From the NCBI RefSeq assembly GCF_003012345.1, contig NZ_PVRV01000024.1:124001-188000 (forward strand): 64,000 nucleotides of DNA. The letters are read 5' to 3'. The DNA is from Phytohalomonas tamaricis (GTDB taxonomy: Bacteria; Pseudomonadota; Gammaproteobacteria; Pseudomonadales; Halomonadaceae). Below are positions 39,694-47,263 of this stretch, in pieces; the first letter of the stretch is position 1, and each line of letters opens with the position of its first letter. Position numbers and translations under genes: made by a program. The notes beneath the pieces are model-generated. The model was not told the origin of the DNA, did not search any database, and was given only the letters and a program-made list of their open reading frames with translations.

Positions 39694-41595
39694 ATGGATG
39701 TCGAGCTGCTGGAAATTCGTGAGCACATGGGGCGTTTCGCTCCCTTCGATGCACTCCCCGATGAATTATTGGATGAGGTCGCCAGTCAGGTTGAAATCGC
39801 CTATTTTCAGGCAGGCACTGATATTCATCACTACGGTGAAGATATTAACGACCTCCATTATATCCGTAGTGGTGCTGTGGAGATTTTTCGCCGTAATGGC
39901 ACCCTCTACAACCGGCTAAGTGAAGGCGATGTCTTTGGCCAGTTCGGCCTGCTGCGCAATCAACGGGTAAGCTTTCCTGCTAAGGCGATCGAAGATACGC
40001 TGATCTACTTCATTCCCTACCCCGTATTCACTCGGCTCTGTGAAGAGGACGACAACTTCGCCGACTTTGTCGAACTGGAAAGACCCCGCCTCGAAGCTAC
40101 GGTTGAGCAGCATCACAAGAATAACGACATGATGATTACCCGGGTGCGCAAGCTTATTACACGCCGCCCGGTAATGATCGAAGCGTCAGCTTCGGTACAG
40201 CAGGCGGCACAGCGCATGAGCGAGGAAAACGTCAGTTCGGTACTGGTCTTCAGCGCCTCTGCCGGTGTTCCTCAACGCACATTTATTGATGATGATGGCC
40301 AACAATGGAGCTTGGTAGGTATTCTTACCGATCCCGATTTCCGTACTCGCGTGCTCGCTGAAGGACTCTCAGCAGACGTTTCGGTCAGTGAAATACTCAG
40401 CGAACGTTTGATAACAGTTCAATCTGATGAGTCGGTCCACGAGGCCATGCTGTGCATGTTGCGCAATAATATCCACCATCTACCGGTTCTGCATCGCCGC
40501 CGTCCCGTGGGCGTATTGCACCTTTCGGATATTATCCGTTACGAAACTCACAGCAGCCTTTATCTGGTCAGCAATATCTTCAACCAGGCGAACGTCAAGG
40601 GTCTGGCTAAACTCAGCGCCAACGTTCGTGAAGCCTTCGTACGTATGGTAAAAGAAGGCGCCAATTCACAAATGGTCGGCAGTGCAATGGCTACCATTGG
40701 CCGCAGTTTTACCCGCCGATTGCTGGAACTTGCCGAAGAAGAGCTTGGACCGCCTCCAGTGCCGTACTGCTTCATGGCACTCGGTTCAATGGCGCGCAAT
40801 GAGCAGTCTCTGGTCACCGACCAGGACAATGCCTTAGTGCTGGATGACCGCTTTGACCCCGAGCAGCACGATGCCTATTTTGCCGAATTGGCGAAAAGGG
40901 TCAGCGATGGGCTCGATGCCTGTGGTTATAGCTATTGTAAAGGCGACATCATGGCCACCAATTCGCGCTGGCGCCAGCCGCTTGCGGTGTGGAAACGCTA
41001 CTTCAGCGAATGGATAGACGACCCCAGCCCAGAGCGACTGCTTCATAGCTCAATTTTCTTCGACTTAGATGGCGTATACGGGGAAGAGTCTTATGTAGAA
41101 CATCTACAGGACCTGGTCGCGGAAAAAGCCTCGCAAAGCCCGCTGTTTCTGGCGGCCATGGCCCGTAATGCCCTAAGTCGCACACCACCTCTCGGGTTTT
41201 TCCGCACCTTTGTGATGGAGAAGGATGGCAAGCATAACAATTCGATCAACTTAAAGCGTCGGGGCACCGCACCGATGATTGATCTTATTCGGGTACATGC
41301 GCTTGCCTGTGGCTCTCGTGCTCAAAACTCTTTCGAGCGCCTCGATGACATCGCCAAGACTCAGCTATTGCCGAAAGGCAACGACGACAGAATTCGCTAT
41401 GCGCTTGAATTCATTGCCATGGTGCGCATTCGTCATCAGGCGCTTGATGTCGAGCAGGAGAACACACCGGATAACAATATCGAACCGGAGAATGTATCAA
41501 ATACCGAGCGGCACAATCTCAAGGAGGCTTTTCACGTGCTAAGCAACGCGCAGAAATTTCTGGGCTTCCGCTATCCCATGCCTAGACAGCGTTAA
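39694..41595 (+). CDS. cNMP-binding/CBS/DUF294 nucleotidyltransferase protein
   Basis: A 633-residue cytoplasmic signalling protein of unknown reaction. Domains in order: cyclic-nucleotide-binding fold (about 15-130, with the EGDVFGQFGLL phosphate-cassette-like segment near 77-87), a CBS pair (about 150-290), and a DUF294 nucleotidyltransferase with GS at 364-365 and the catalytic D376-x-D378 pair. The C-terminal DUF294_C substrate-binding domain follows. The NTase resembles GlnD. It shares an operon with the exonuclease that starts within 10 bases of its stop. Similar pairs often sit beside transporters; here a BCCT carrier is convergent. Confidence 0.88.
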   Translation: MDVELLEIREHMGRFAPFDALPDELLDEVASQVEIAYFQAGTDIHHYGEDINDLHYIRSGAVEIFRRNGTLYNRLSEGDVFGQFGLLRNQRVSFPAKAIEDTLIYFIPYPVFTRLCEEDDNFADFVELERPRLEATVEQHHKNNDMMITRVRKLITRRPVMIEASASVQQAAQRMSEENVSSVLVFSASAGVPQRTFIDDDGQQWSLVGILTDPDFRTRVLAEGLSADVSVSEILSERLITVQSDESVHEAMLCMLRNNIHHLPVLHRRRPVGVLHLSDIIRYETHSSLYLVSNIFNQANVKGLAKLSANVREAFVRMVKEGANSQMVGSAMATIGRSFTRRLLELAEEELGPPPVPYCFMALGSMARNEQSLVTDQDNALVLDDRFDPEQHDAYFAELAKRVSDGLDACGYSYCKGDIMATNSRWRQPLAVWKRYFSEWIDDPSPERLLHSSIFFDLDGVYGEESYVEHLQDLVAEKASQSPLFLAAMARNALSRTPPLGFFRTFVMEKDGKHNNSINLKRRGTAPMIDLIRVHALACGSRAQNSFERLDDIAKTQLLPKGNDDRIRYALEFIAMVRIRHQALDVEQENTPDNNIEPENVSNTERHNLKEAFHVLSNAQKFLGFRYPMPRQR

Positions 41596-41604
41596 TTGCC
41601 CTCC

Positions 41605-42327
41605 ATGTCGTTCTATTCTCATACTCGCAAGAAACAGCCTAACTGGTCCGACTATTTGGCGCAGCGAGCTAACGCTGCCAAGGGCCCTTGTCTTGAACGC
41701 TTTTTTGCGCAAAGCGCCTTACCTCTGGACATGCCCATCGGTGAGGCGCCACTGGTAGCGTTAGACATGGAAACCACCGGGCTAGACGTTAATCGCCACG
41801 CTATCGTCAGTGTCGGTCTGGTGCCCTTCTCTCTACGTCGCATTTCACTGGCTCAGCGACGTTACTGGGTGGTGCGCCCATCGCGTACGTTAAGCGAAGA
41901 ATCGATCAAATTTCACCGCATTACCCATTCTAAAATTGCTGAGGCGCCGGATTTAGACACAATTCTGGACGAGATGCTTGCCACCATGACCGGCCGCCTG
42001 GCCGTGGTTCACTATCGACATATAGAGCGACCTTTTCTGGATTCAGCGGTCAAGGCTCGCCGTGGCGAGAGTCTCCTTTTTCCTGTCATCGACACGATGT
42101 CACTCGAAGCACGCCGCCACCGTCAGTCGATGTGGGCACGGTTTCGACGCTGGATAGGACGTCCCCCCGCTTCGATACGCCTGCATGACAGCCGAGCCCG
42201 CTACGGGCTACCTGCCTACCAGGGTCACCACGCGCTGATTGATGCCTTGGCTACCGCGGAACTTCTGCAAGCGCAAGTCGCCCGCCATTATTCGCTAGAT
42301 ACCCCTGTAAGCGACTTCCTGAGTTGA
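41605..42327 (+). CDS. DnaQ-like DEDDh 3'-5' exonuclease
   Basis: A 240-residue exonuclease of the DnaQ superfamily. Exo I has D54 and E56 (ALDMETTGL), Exo II lies near FLDSAVKA, and Exo III is HHALIDA (H-x4-D). An N-terminal stretch of about 45 residues precedes the fold. Substrate unknown: too divergent for a polymerase epsilon subunit and lacking the clamp/alpha-binding context. I use ATG 41605; a TTG directly after the upstream stop (41596) is also in frame and no strong ribosome-binding site distinguishes them. Co-expressed with the nucleotidyltransferase. Confidence 0.87.
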   Translation: MSFYSHTRKKQPNWSDYLAQRANAAKGPCLERFFAQSALPLDMPIGEAPLVALDMETTGLDVNRHAIVSVGLVPFSLRRISLAQRRYWVVRPSRTLSEESIKFHRITHSKIAEAPDLDTILDEMLATMTGRLAVVHYRHIERPFLDSAVKARRGESLLFPVIDTMSLEARRHRQSMWARFRRWIGRPPASIRLHDSRARYGLPAYQGHHALIDALATAELLQAQVARHYSLDTPVSDFLS

Positions 42328-42348
42328 TTTCTTCATTCGCATAATGCA

Positions 42349-42375
42349 AAAGGCGGCCCGCAGGCCGCCTTTCTT
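42349..42375 (+). terminator. Terminator after the exonuclease gene
   Basis: AAAGGCGGCC (42349-42358) pairs with GGCCGCCTTT (42363-42372) around CGCA, followed by CTT. A-rich flanks suggest it could also stop the convergent BCCT transcript. Confidence 0.85.
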
Positions 42376-42405
42376 CGCTTGATGCACATGTGAAGTGCGA
42401 TCCAA

Positions 42406-44085
42406 TCACGTCGCTTTGGGCTCGCTCCGCAGCCCTTGGATAATGGCATAGCACGCAGCCAGCAATACCACGGTAAAGGGCAGGCCCGTGGAAATGACGG
42501 CTGCCTGCAGCGCAGTCAGACCACCGCCTAGCAGCAAGGCAATAGCGATAACGCCCTCAATGCTAGCCCAGAAAATACGCTGGGGATTGGGCGCATCCAC
42601 TTTACCGCCAGCAGTGATGGAATCAATCACCAGCGAGCCAGAGTCGGACGAGGTAATGAAGAACACCATTACCAAGACGATACCAATGAATGAGGTGATG
42701 GAGCTCAGCGGCAGCTGATCCAGCATGACAAACAGCTGCAGTTCGAGAGCAGCGTCCCTGACCCCCTCAAAACCGCTACTGAGATACTGATTGATAGCAG
42801 TGCCCCCAAAGGCAGTCATCCAGAGCACCGAGACCAATGAAGGTACCAGCAGAACGGCAATGAGAAATTCACGCACCGTACGGCCACGGCTGACACGAGC
42901 AATGAACATGCCGACAAAAGGTGACCAACTGATCCACCACGCCCAGTAAAAGGCGGTCCAGCCCTGGCTGAAGTTGGCATCTTCACGTCCAAACGGATTG
43001 GCCAAGGCCGGCAAATGCACTACGTAGGAGGCTAGGTTTTCAAAGAAACCGGTCGCGATCATCATCGTTGGGCCCACGATAATCACGAACAACAGCAGCA
43101 GGAAAGCCAAGGCCATATTGAGCTGAGACAAGCGCTGTACGCCCTTATCCACACCTGCCACGACTGACATCAGCGCCACAAGCGTGATCCCGATGATCAG
43201 AAATACCATGGTAACGTCATTGTTCGGAATGCCGAACAGATAGCTAAGCCCTGCTGATGCCTGCGATGCACCTAACCCGAGCGATGTCGCCAAACCGAAA
43301 AGAGTGGCAAAAACCGCAAGGATATCAACAATGTGCCCTGGCCACCCCCAGATACGCTCACCCAATATCGGGTAAAAGATCGAGCGCATGGTCAGCGGCA
43401 GTCCCTTGTTAAAAGAGAAAATCGCCAGCGAAAGCGCGACTACCGCATAAATCGCCCAGGGATGCAGGCCCCAATGGAAGATGGTAGCAGCCATGCCTAG
43501 CGAAACGGCACCTTGCTCATCACCCGCGGCGGCACCCAGTGGTGCCCAATCGGTACGCATACCGTTGTCACCCATTTCGATGCCACCCAAGGAAGTACCG
43601 AAATGCGTCAAGGGCTCGGAAACGCCATAAAACATCAAGCCGATGCCCATGCCTGCAGCAAACAACATGGCAAACCAGCCTGCGTAGCTGTAATCCGGCT
43701 TGGCATCAGCGCCACCAATGCGCACGCGCCCCAGCGGGGTAAAAATCAACACGATGGCAACAATCACGAAAATATTGGCTGCCAACAAAAAGAACCAGGA
43801 TAAATTCCCCGTCAACCAGCTTTTCAAACCATTGAACAACGGTTCAACCTGGTCTTGTAACGCAAGCGTAACGACAACAAAGAACACGATCATCAACGCT
43901 GAAACCGTGAAAACTTTGCCGTGTAGATCGAAGTCCACACCGAACTTTCGGGAGGCAACGTTATCCTGACCGATGACATAATCGGTATCAATAAGATTTG
44001 CCGGCCCTTCCGGCGCGGGAATTCCCTCGGACGTCTTCTGCTGATCCGATGCGGGTTCTTGGTCTTGATTAGGTTGTTTTGCCAC
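42406..44085 (-). CDS. BCCT-family betaine/choline/carnitine transporter
   Basis: Secondary carrier of 559 residues with a hydrophilic acidic N-terminal tail (about 55 residues) and 12 membrane helices. GMGIG at 145-149 is the glycine motif of sodium-coupled betaine carriers, and the aromatic WAWWISWSPFVGMFIARVSRG segment is the BCCT signature. These favour glycine betaine or a related osmolyte coupled to Na+, although ligand choice cannot be read with certainty. The start is GTG at 44085 with GGAGGG six bases upstream. It is a single gene; an osmoprotection role is inferred. Confidence 0.93.
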   Translation of the reverse strand: MAKQPNQDQEPASDQQKTSEGIPAPEGPANLIDTDYVIGQDNVASRKFGVDFDLHGKVFTVSALMIVFFVVVTLALQDQVEPLFNGLKSWLTGNLSWFFLLAANIFVIVAIVLIFTPLGRVRIGGADAKPDYSYAGWFAMLFAAGMGIGLMFYGVSEPLTHFGTSLGGIEMGDNGMRTDWAPLGAAAGDEQGAVSLGMAATIFHWGLHPWAIYAVVALSLAIFSFNKGLPLTMRSIFYPILGERIWGWPGHIVDILAVFATLFGLATSLGLGASQASAGLSYLFGIPNNDVTMVFLIIGITLVALMSVVAGVDKGVQRLSQLNMALAFLLLLFVIIVGPTMMIATGFFENLASYVVHLPALANPFGREDANFSQGWTAFYWAWWISWSPFVGMFIARVSRGRTVREFLIAVLLVPSLVSVLWMTAFGGTAINQYLSSGFEGVRDAALELQLFVMLDQLPLSSITSFIGIVLVMVFFITSSDSGSLVIDSITAGGKVDAPNPQRIFWASIEGVIAIALLLGGGLTALQAAVISTGLPFTVVLLAACYAIIQGLRSEPKAT

Positions 44086-44567
44086 GAAGCACCCTCCGTC
44101 TGTGAATGGCGGATTTCAAAAGTGTACCAGAAAAGCAGAGGTCCCCGATGACGGATGCCTACCTTCATGTCATAGGCAAGCAAGACGGGTCGCTAGTTAA
44201 AAGTAGATGTCCACAAGCCCAGACGACAGCAGAGCACGGAGGATCTAGCTCCGAGCATTGATAGACATATCCTTAAAAACTCTGTCTTCCAGTAATCCTT
44301 CCCCTTCTGTTGTTATTCTTCCTGCGTACAAATAAGCGAGCCTCAACATCATGCCCATTTCACCATTACGGCAGAGTTCAGCTTGGTGAATGAGCACCAT
44401 GTTCTGACTGTGTTACGGGCCGGAGAAAGCCCTGAACTACGTTAAACCACATGTTGAAGGGCATCGGCTCGCCCAAAAGACATGACTAGTGTAGTCAATA
44501 ACAAGCGGACATTTCGAAAAAAGCCCGCTTGATCACAATCAACAGTGTGGCTTGCCGCTTGATGCAC
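44086..44567. other. Non-coding interval between the BCCT gene and rsmC
   Basis: This interval has 482 bp and no frame with coding character. It should hold the BCCT promoter (right-to-left). A small dyad GACTA-GTG-TAGTC lies near 44483-44495. A loose 7-bp pairing CAAGCGG/CCGCTTG at 44502-44531 is close to the rsmC end but too weak to call a terminator. I see nothing else. Confidence 0.5.
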
Positions 44568-45557
44568 CTAACCGTTTGTGGCCCGATAAACCTTGAAGCG
44601 TCGGTTATCGGCCAATACCTCAACCTGAGTAAAATGCGTTTTCAATATCTGCGCATAAGGCAGAAAAGCGTTGGCTACCAGATAGAAACACCCCCCTTCT
44701 TCAATATGCTCAGGCGCCTGCTCAATCAATCGTCGGGTAGGATCATAATCAACCGAACGTTCCTGATGAAATGGCGGATTGGTGACGATAGCGGTAAATC
44801 GGCCTGACACATTTTCCAGCATATCGCTGGCGATCACTTCGCCCGATGCCCCGTTCGCTGCCAGGGTGCGGCGTGTCGCTTCCAGCGCGAAATGATTGAC
44901 ATCAGTTGCTGTAACCGCTGCACCGCGTGTCGCAAGCCAAGCGCTGATAATGCCATCACCGCAACCAACATCGAGCACATGGCCTGATAACGTTGGCAAA
45001 TGTTCAAGTAACAGCCGCGTGCCTTCATCCAACTTGCCATGACCGAACACTCCCGGATGGCTGTGAAGTGTCAGATCAAGCGCCTCAAACCTCAACCAAC
45101 CGTCCTCAGTATCGCTTTCCGCGTGGCAAGAGGCATGTGTCGAGGTCGCAAATAGCGAACAACGACGCGCGTTATCCACACGCTCACCCGATAACCCAAG
45201 CGCTTCAAGCACCTTAGGGACACGCTTGATTCCGCCTTGATGCTCGCCAACAATATGAAGCGGCGTGGTGACCTTCAGCGTGGTGCAAAGCGTTCTCACC
45301 CACCACACGCCTAAAGCATGGGATTTGGGCCAGAACAGTAAGGCGCCTTGTACATTGCCTGGCGCCTCAAGCCCCTCGATCACGTCATGACCGGCTTTTC
45401 GATACGCTGCGGCGATAGCATGATCTGTACACCACACGCGGCGGGGCGGAGCATGAAGCAAGCTATCGTCCAGCACGGGCGTTACCAGCAGCCAGTCTCG
45501 ATAGCGATCAACGGGCTGGCGTTCCAGTAACTGACCTACGGGAGTAAAAGAAGTCAT
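44568..45557 (-). CDS. rsmC: 16S rRNA m2G1207 methyltransferase RsmC
   Basis: Methylates G1207 of 16S rRNA with SAM. The 330-residue protein has two Rossmann-like domains, the N-terminal one degenerate. The catalytic domain has DVGCGDGIIS and the NPPF motif (VTNPPFHQ). The start is ATG at 45557, which overlaps the cmoM stop as ATGA and gives a length near the E. coli enzyme; the longer frame to 45626 would overlap cmoM. It is probably translationally coupled to cmoM. Confidence 0.93.
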   Translation of the reverse strand: MTSFTPVGQLLERQPVDRYRDWLLVTPVLDDSLLHAPPRRVWCTDHAIAAAYRKAGHDVIEGLEAPGNVQGALLFWPKSHALGVWWVRTLCTTLKVTTPLHIVGEHQGGIKRVPKVLEALGLSGERVDNARRCSLFATSTHASCHAESDTEDGWLRFEALDLTLHSHPGVFGHGKLDEGTRLLLEHLPTLSGHVLDVGCGDGIISAWLATRGAAVTATDVNHFALEATRRTLAANGASGEVIASDMLENVSGRFTAIVTNPPFHQERSVDYDPTRRLIEQAPEHIEEGGCFYLVANAFLPYAQILKTHFTQVEVLADNRRFKVYRATNG

Positions 45558-46330
45558 CAACGTTCCGGCTTGTAAACACTGTAATGAAGATAGCGGCCAA
45601 GTCGCCAATATGGCTCGGTGCGGCAATAACGCAGCTCAAGCTCAGTAAGACGCTCAAGATCTTCCTCGCTGGGATGGCGCTCACGCAAGTAGTCATGGAA
45701 GACACGAATCCCCGTTACGGCACGCACTTCAAGCCCGGCGCTGCTTAACCACTGCATCACATCGTCATGCACCAGCGGGGATATGGGCGTGAGGCGCTTG
45801 CGCTTGCCTGTGCCTGCCAGACGATCCACAAGCACACGTTCAAGGTTGCCCTTAACGATATTGGAAAAGCGCATCGCGTCGTGATTGAACACCATCAGAG
45901 ATAGCCAGCCTCCCGGCGCGAGCCGATCTGACAGTAACGGAATAGCCTCGGCGGGACGCACCATCCATTCAAGCACGGCGTGACAGAACACTAGCGGCCA
46001 TTGCCCCGATACGTACTGATCCAACTGCTGCAGAGCACAATGATGAAAAACGGCGTTACGGCTATTTACCAGCTCTCGAGCCCGCTCAAGCATTTCAAGC
46101 GACGGCTCGGCTAGCGTTACAGGATGCCCCCGTTGTGCGGCCCAATGCGCCATTTGCCCAAGCCCCGCTCCTACATCAAGCACTGGCTGTCCAGTAAGAG
46201 GCAGTTGTGATTGTAGGGTGTGCTGGAGCAATTGAAGCCGCAAACGCCCACGTGACGCGCCATAAAGGCTACGTGCAAACTTATCGGCCATGCCATCAAA
46301 ATGACGATCGCGTGGTATTGAATCAGTCAC
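45557..46330 (-). CDS. cmoM: tRNA cmo5U methyltransferase CmoM (SmtA)
   Basis: Methylates the carboxyl group of cmo5U34 to give mcmo5U. The 257-residue protein matches E. coli CmoM closely along its length: HFDGMADKFARSLYG at the start, SAM motif DVGAGLGQM, FCHAVLEWMV, GVLSLM-like GGWLSLMVFN, and the C-terminal VFHDYLRER and LELRYCRTEPY segments. The start is GTG at 46330, preceded by GAGGAG with five-base spacing. It complements cmoA and cmoB at 30287-32114. Confidence 0.94.
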   Translation of the reverse strand: MTDSIPRDRHFDGMADKFARSLYGASRGRLRLQLLQHTLQSQLPLTGQPVLDVGAGLGQMAHWAAQRGHPVTLAEPSLEMLERARELVNSRNAVFHHCALQQLDQYVSGQWPLVFCHAVLEWMVRPAEAIPLLSDRLAPGGWLSLMVFNHDAMRFSNIVKGNLERVLVDRLAGTGKRKRLTPISPLVHDDVMQWLSSAGLEVRAVTGIRVFHDYLRERHPSEEDLERLTELELRYCRTEPYWRLGRYLHYSVYKPER

Positions 46331-46401
46331 TCGCGCTCCTCGACCAGGCCTACATTATCGGATCGGCATTCTAGCGGGCTCAAGGCAGAGACTCCAACGC
46401 C

Positions 46402-46430
46402 TTTATCTTGTACGTTCAAAGGCTTATAAT
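46402..46430 (+). promoter_or_regulatory. Sigma-70 promoter of tRNA-Arg
   Basis: The -10 is a perfect TATAAT (46425-46430). The -35 TTTATC (46402-46407) is poor but at the ideal 17-base spacing. Transcription would start near 46437, eight bases before the tRNA. Confidence 0.6.
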
Positions 46431-46444
46431 CCTGTGATCGGTCA

Positions 46445-46521
46445 GCCCCCATAGCTCAGCTGGATAGAGCGTCCCCCTCCTAAGGGGAAGGTCGCACGTT
46501 CGAATCGTGCTGGGGGCACCA
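46445..46521 (+). tRNA. tRNA-Arg (anticodon CCU)
   Basis: A full cloverleaf is readable. Acceptor GCCCCCA (46445-46451) pairs with TGGGGGC (46511-46517), followed by discriminator A and an encoded CCA. The D arm is GCTC/GAGC. The anticodon stem is TCCCC/GGGGA with loop CTCCTAA (anticodon CCT, reading AGG), and the T arm is GCACG/CGTGC with TTCGAAT. It has 77 bases with CCA. It serves the rare AGG codon. No insertion or integrase is seen at its 3' end. Confidence 0.98.
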
Positions 46522-46825
46522 TCAACTTCTTTGCCAATCCTTCCTTCTTGCTCAAGATTGATCAACTCCCGCTGTGCTCAGGCTGGCTCAGATAATAAGT
46601 TCCTATTGCTCTCACCGACTATTATCGCCCATACGTCAGGACAAACGGCTATGAGGCGCTTCTGTTTAAAGCGCCGCTATAAGCCAAATTGAGCAATAGC
46701 GTCTTAAGGTAGTAGCCGCGACATACTTTCTGATCCTGGTTTCAGACTTTTATATTCTCACTTCACATATTATCGATTTCATTATCTATACTGAAACTCA
46801 CCCATTCAGGAAAGGGAGCTTCATT
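46522..46825. other. Non-coding interval after tRNA-Arg
   Basis: 304 bp without a gene. It has a 6-bp hairpin GGCGCT/AGCGCC at 46655-46675 with no T-run. TATACT at 46787-46792 could be the -10 of the lipoprotein gene, but I find no good -35. AAAGGGAG at 46811-46818 is the ribosome-binding site. Confidence 0.45.
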
Positions 46826-47173
46826 GTGAAAAATACATTAGGATTAATGGGTATAGGTACACTGGCTTTGGTATTGGCAGGTTGCCCTGATAGCGCACCG
46901 ACCGATGCCGATGAAAAAGATCAGCAGGCGAACTCGGGCCTAGCCGATCAGTGCAAGTCTGCGGCGCAGCAAAGTCCGGACGGTGAGGCGATTGGCACGC
47001 ATAATACCTTGAGCAATAACGTCAATGAACGCACGCCAGGTGAACCGTTTGACTTGAAGGTTAGTCTCCAAGGACAAGGTAACGCGTTTATCCAGCTTAA
47101 CTGCACCGTCGACGCAGAAGGTAAAGTGAGTTATCAGGGTTTCGAGAAATCGGAAACACAAGCGGGGCAATAG
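46826..47173 (+). CDS. Small lipoprotein of unknown function
   Basis: A 115-residue protein with a lipoprotein signal: basic start MKN, hydrophobic core and lipobox LAGC with the lipidated Cys at 20. Residue 21 is Pro and 22 Asp, which may favour inner-membrane retention. The mature part is hydrophilic and Gln/Asp/Asn-rich, with two Cys (43 and 93 or so) that could form a disulfide. I recognise no family. The start is GTG at 46826 with AAAGGGAG upstream. It is a single gene followed by a strong terminator. Confidence 0.75.
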   Translation: MKNTLGLMGIGTLALVLAGCPDSAPTDADEKDQQANSGLADQCKSAAQQSPDGEAIGTHNTLSNNVNERTPGEPFDLKVSLQGQGNAFIQLNCTVDAEGKVSYQGFEKSETQAGQ

Positions 47174-47205
47174 ATTACGCTTGATTAACCACGGAAAAAA
47201 ACGCG

Positions 47206-47251
47206 ACAAGCCTGGCGGCATTTATAAGATTGGCCGCCAGGCTTGTTTTTT
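47206..47251 (+). terminator. Strong terminator after the lipoprotein gene
   Basis: ACAAGCCTGGCGGC (47206-47219) pairs over 14 bp with GCCGCCAGGCTTGT (47233-47246), with a 13-base loop and a T-run to 47251. It also lies just past the stop of the convergent FUSC gene. Confidence 0.92.
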
Positions 47252-47263
47252 ATTGACGCTTTA

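Noticed and set aside
44502-44531. 7-bp pairing near the rsmC end as a terminator
   Set aside because: Loop of about 16 bases and no T-run in the minus direction.
46655-46675. 6-bp hairpin after tRNA-Arg as a terminator
   Set aside because: Short stem, no T-run and more than 130 bases from the tRNA end.
46445-46825. tRNA-Arg 3' end as an integration site
   Set aside because: No integrase, no repeated copy of the tRNA end and no atypical genes follow.
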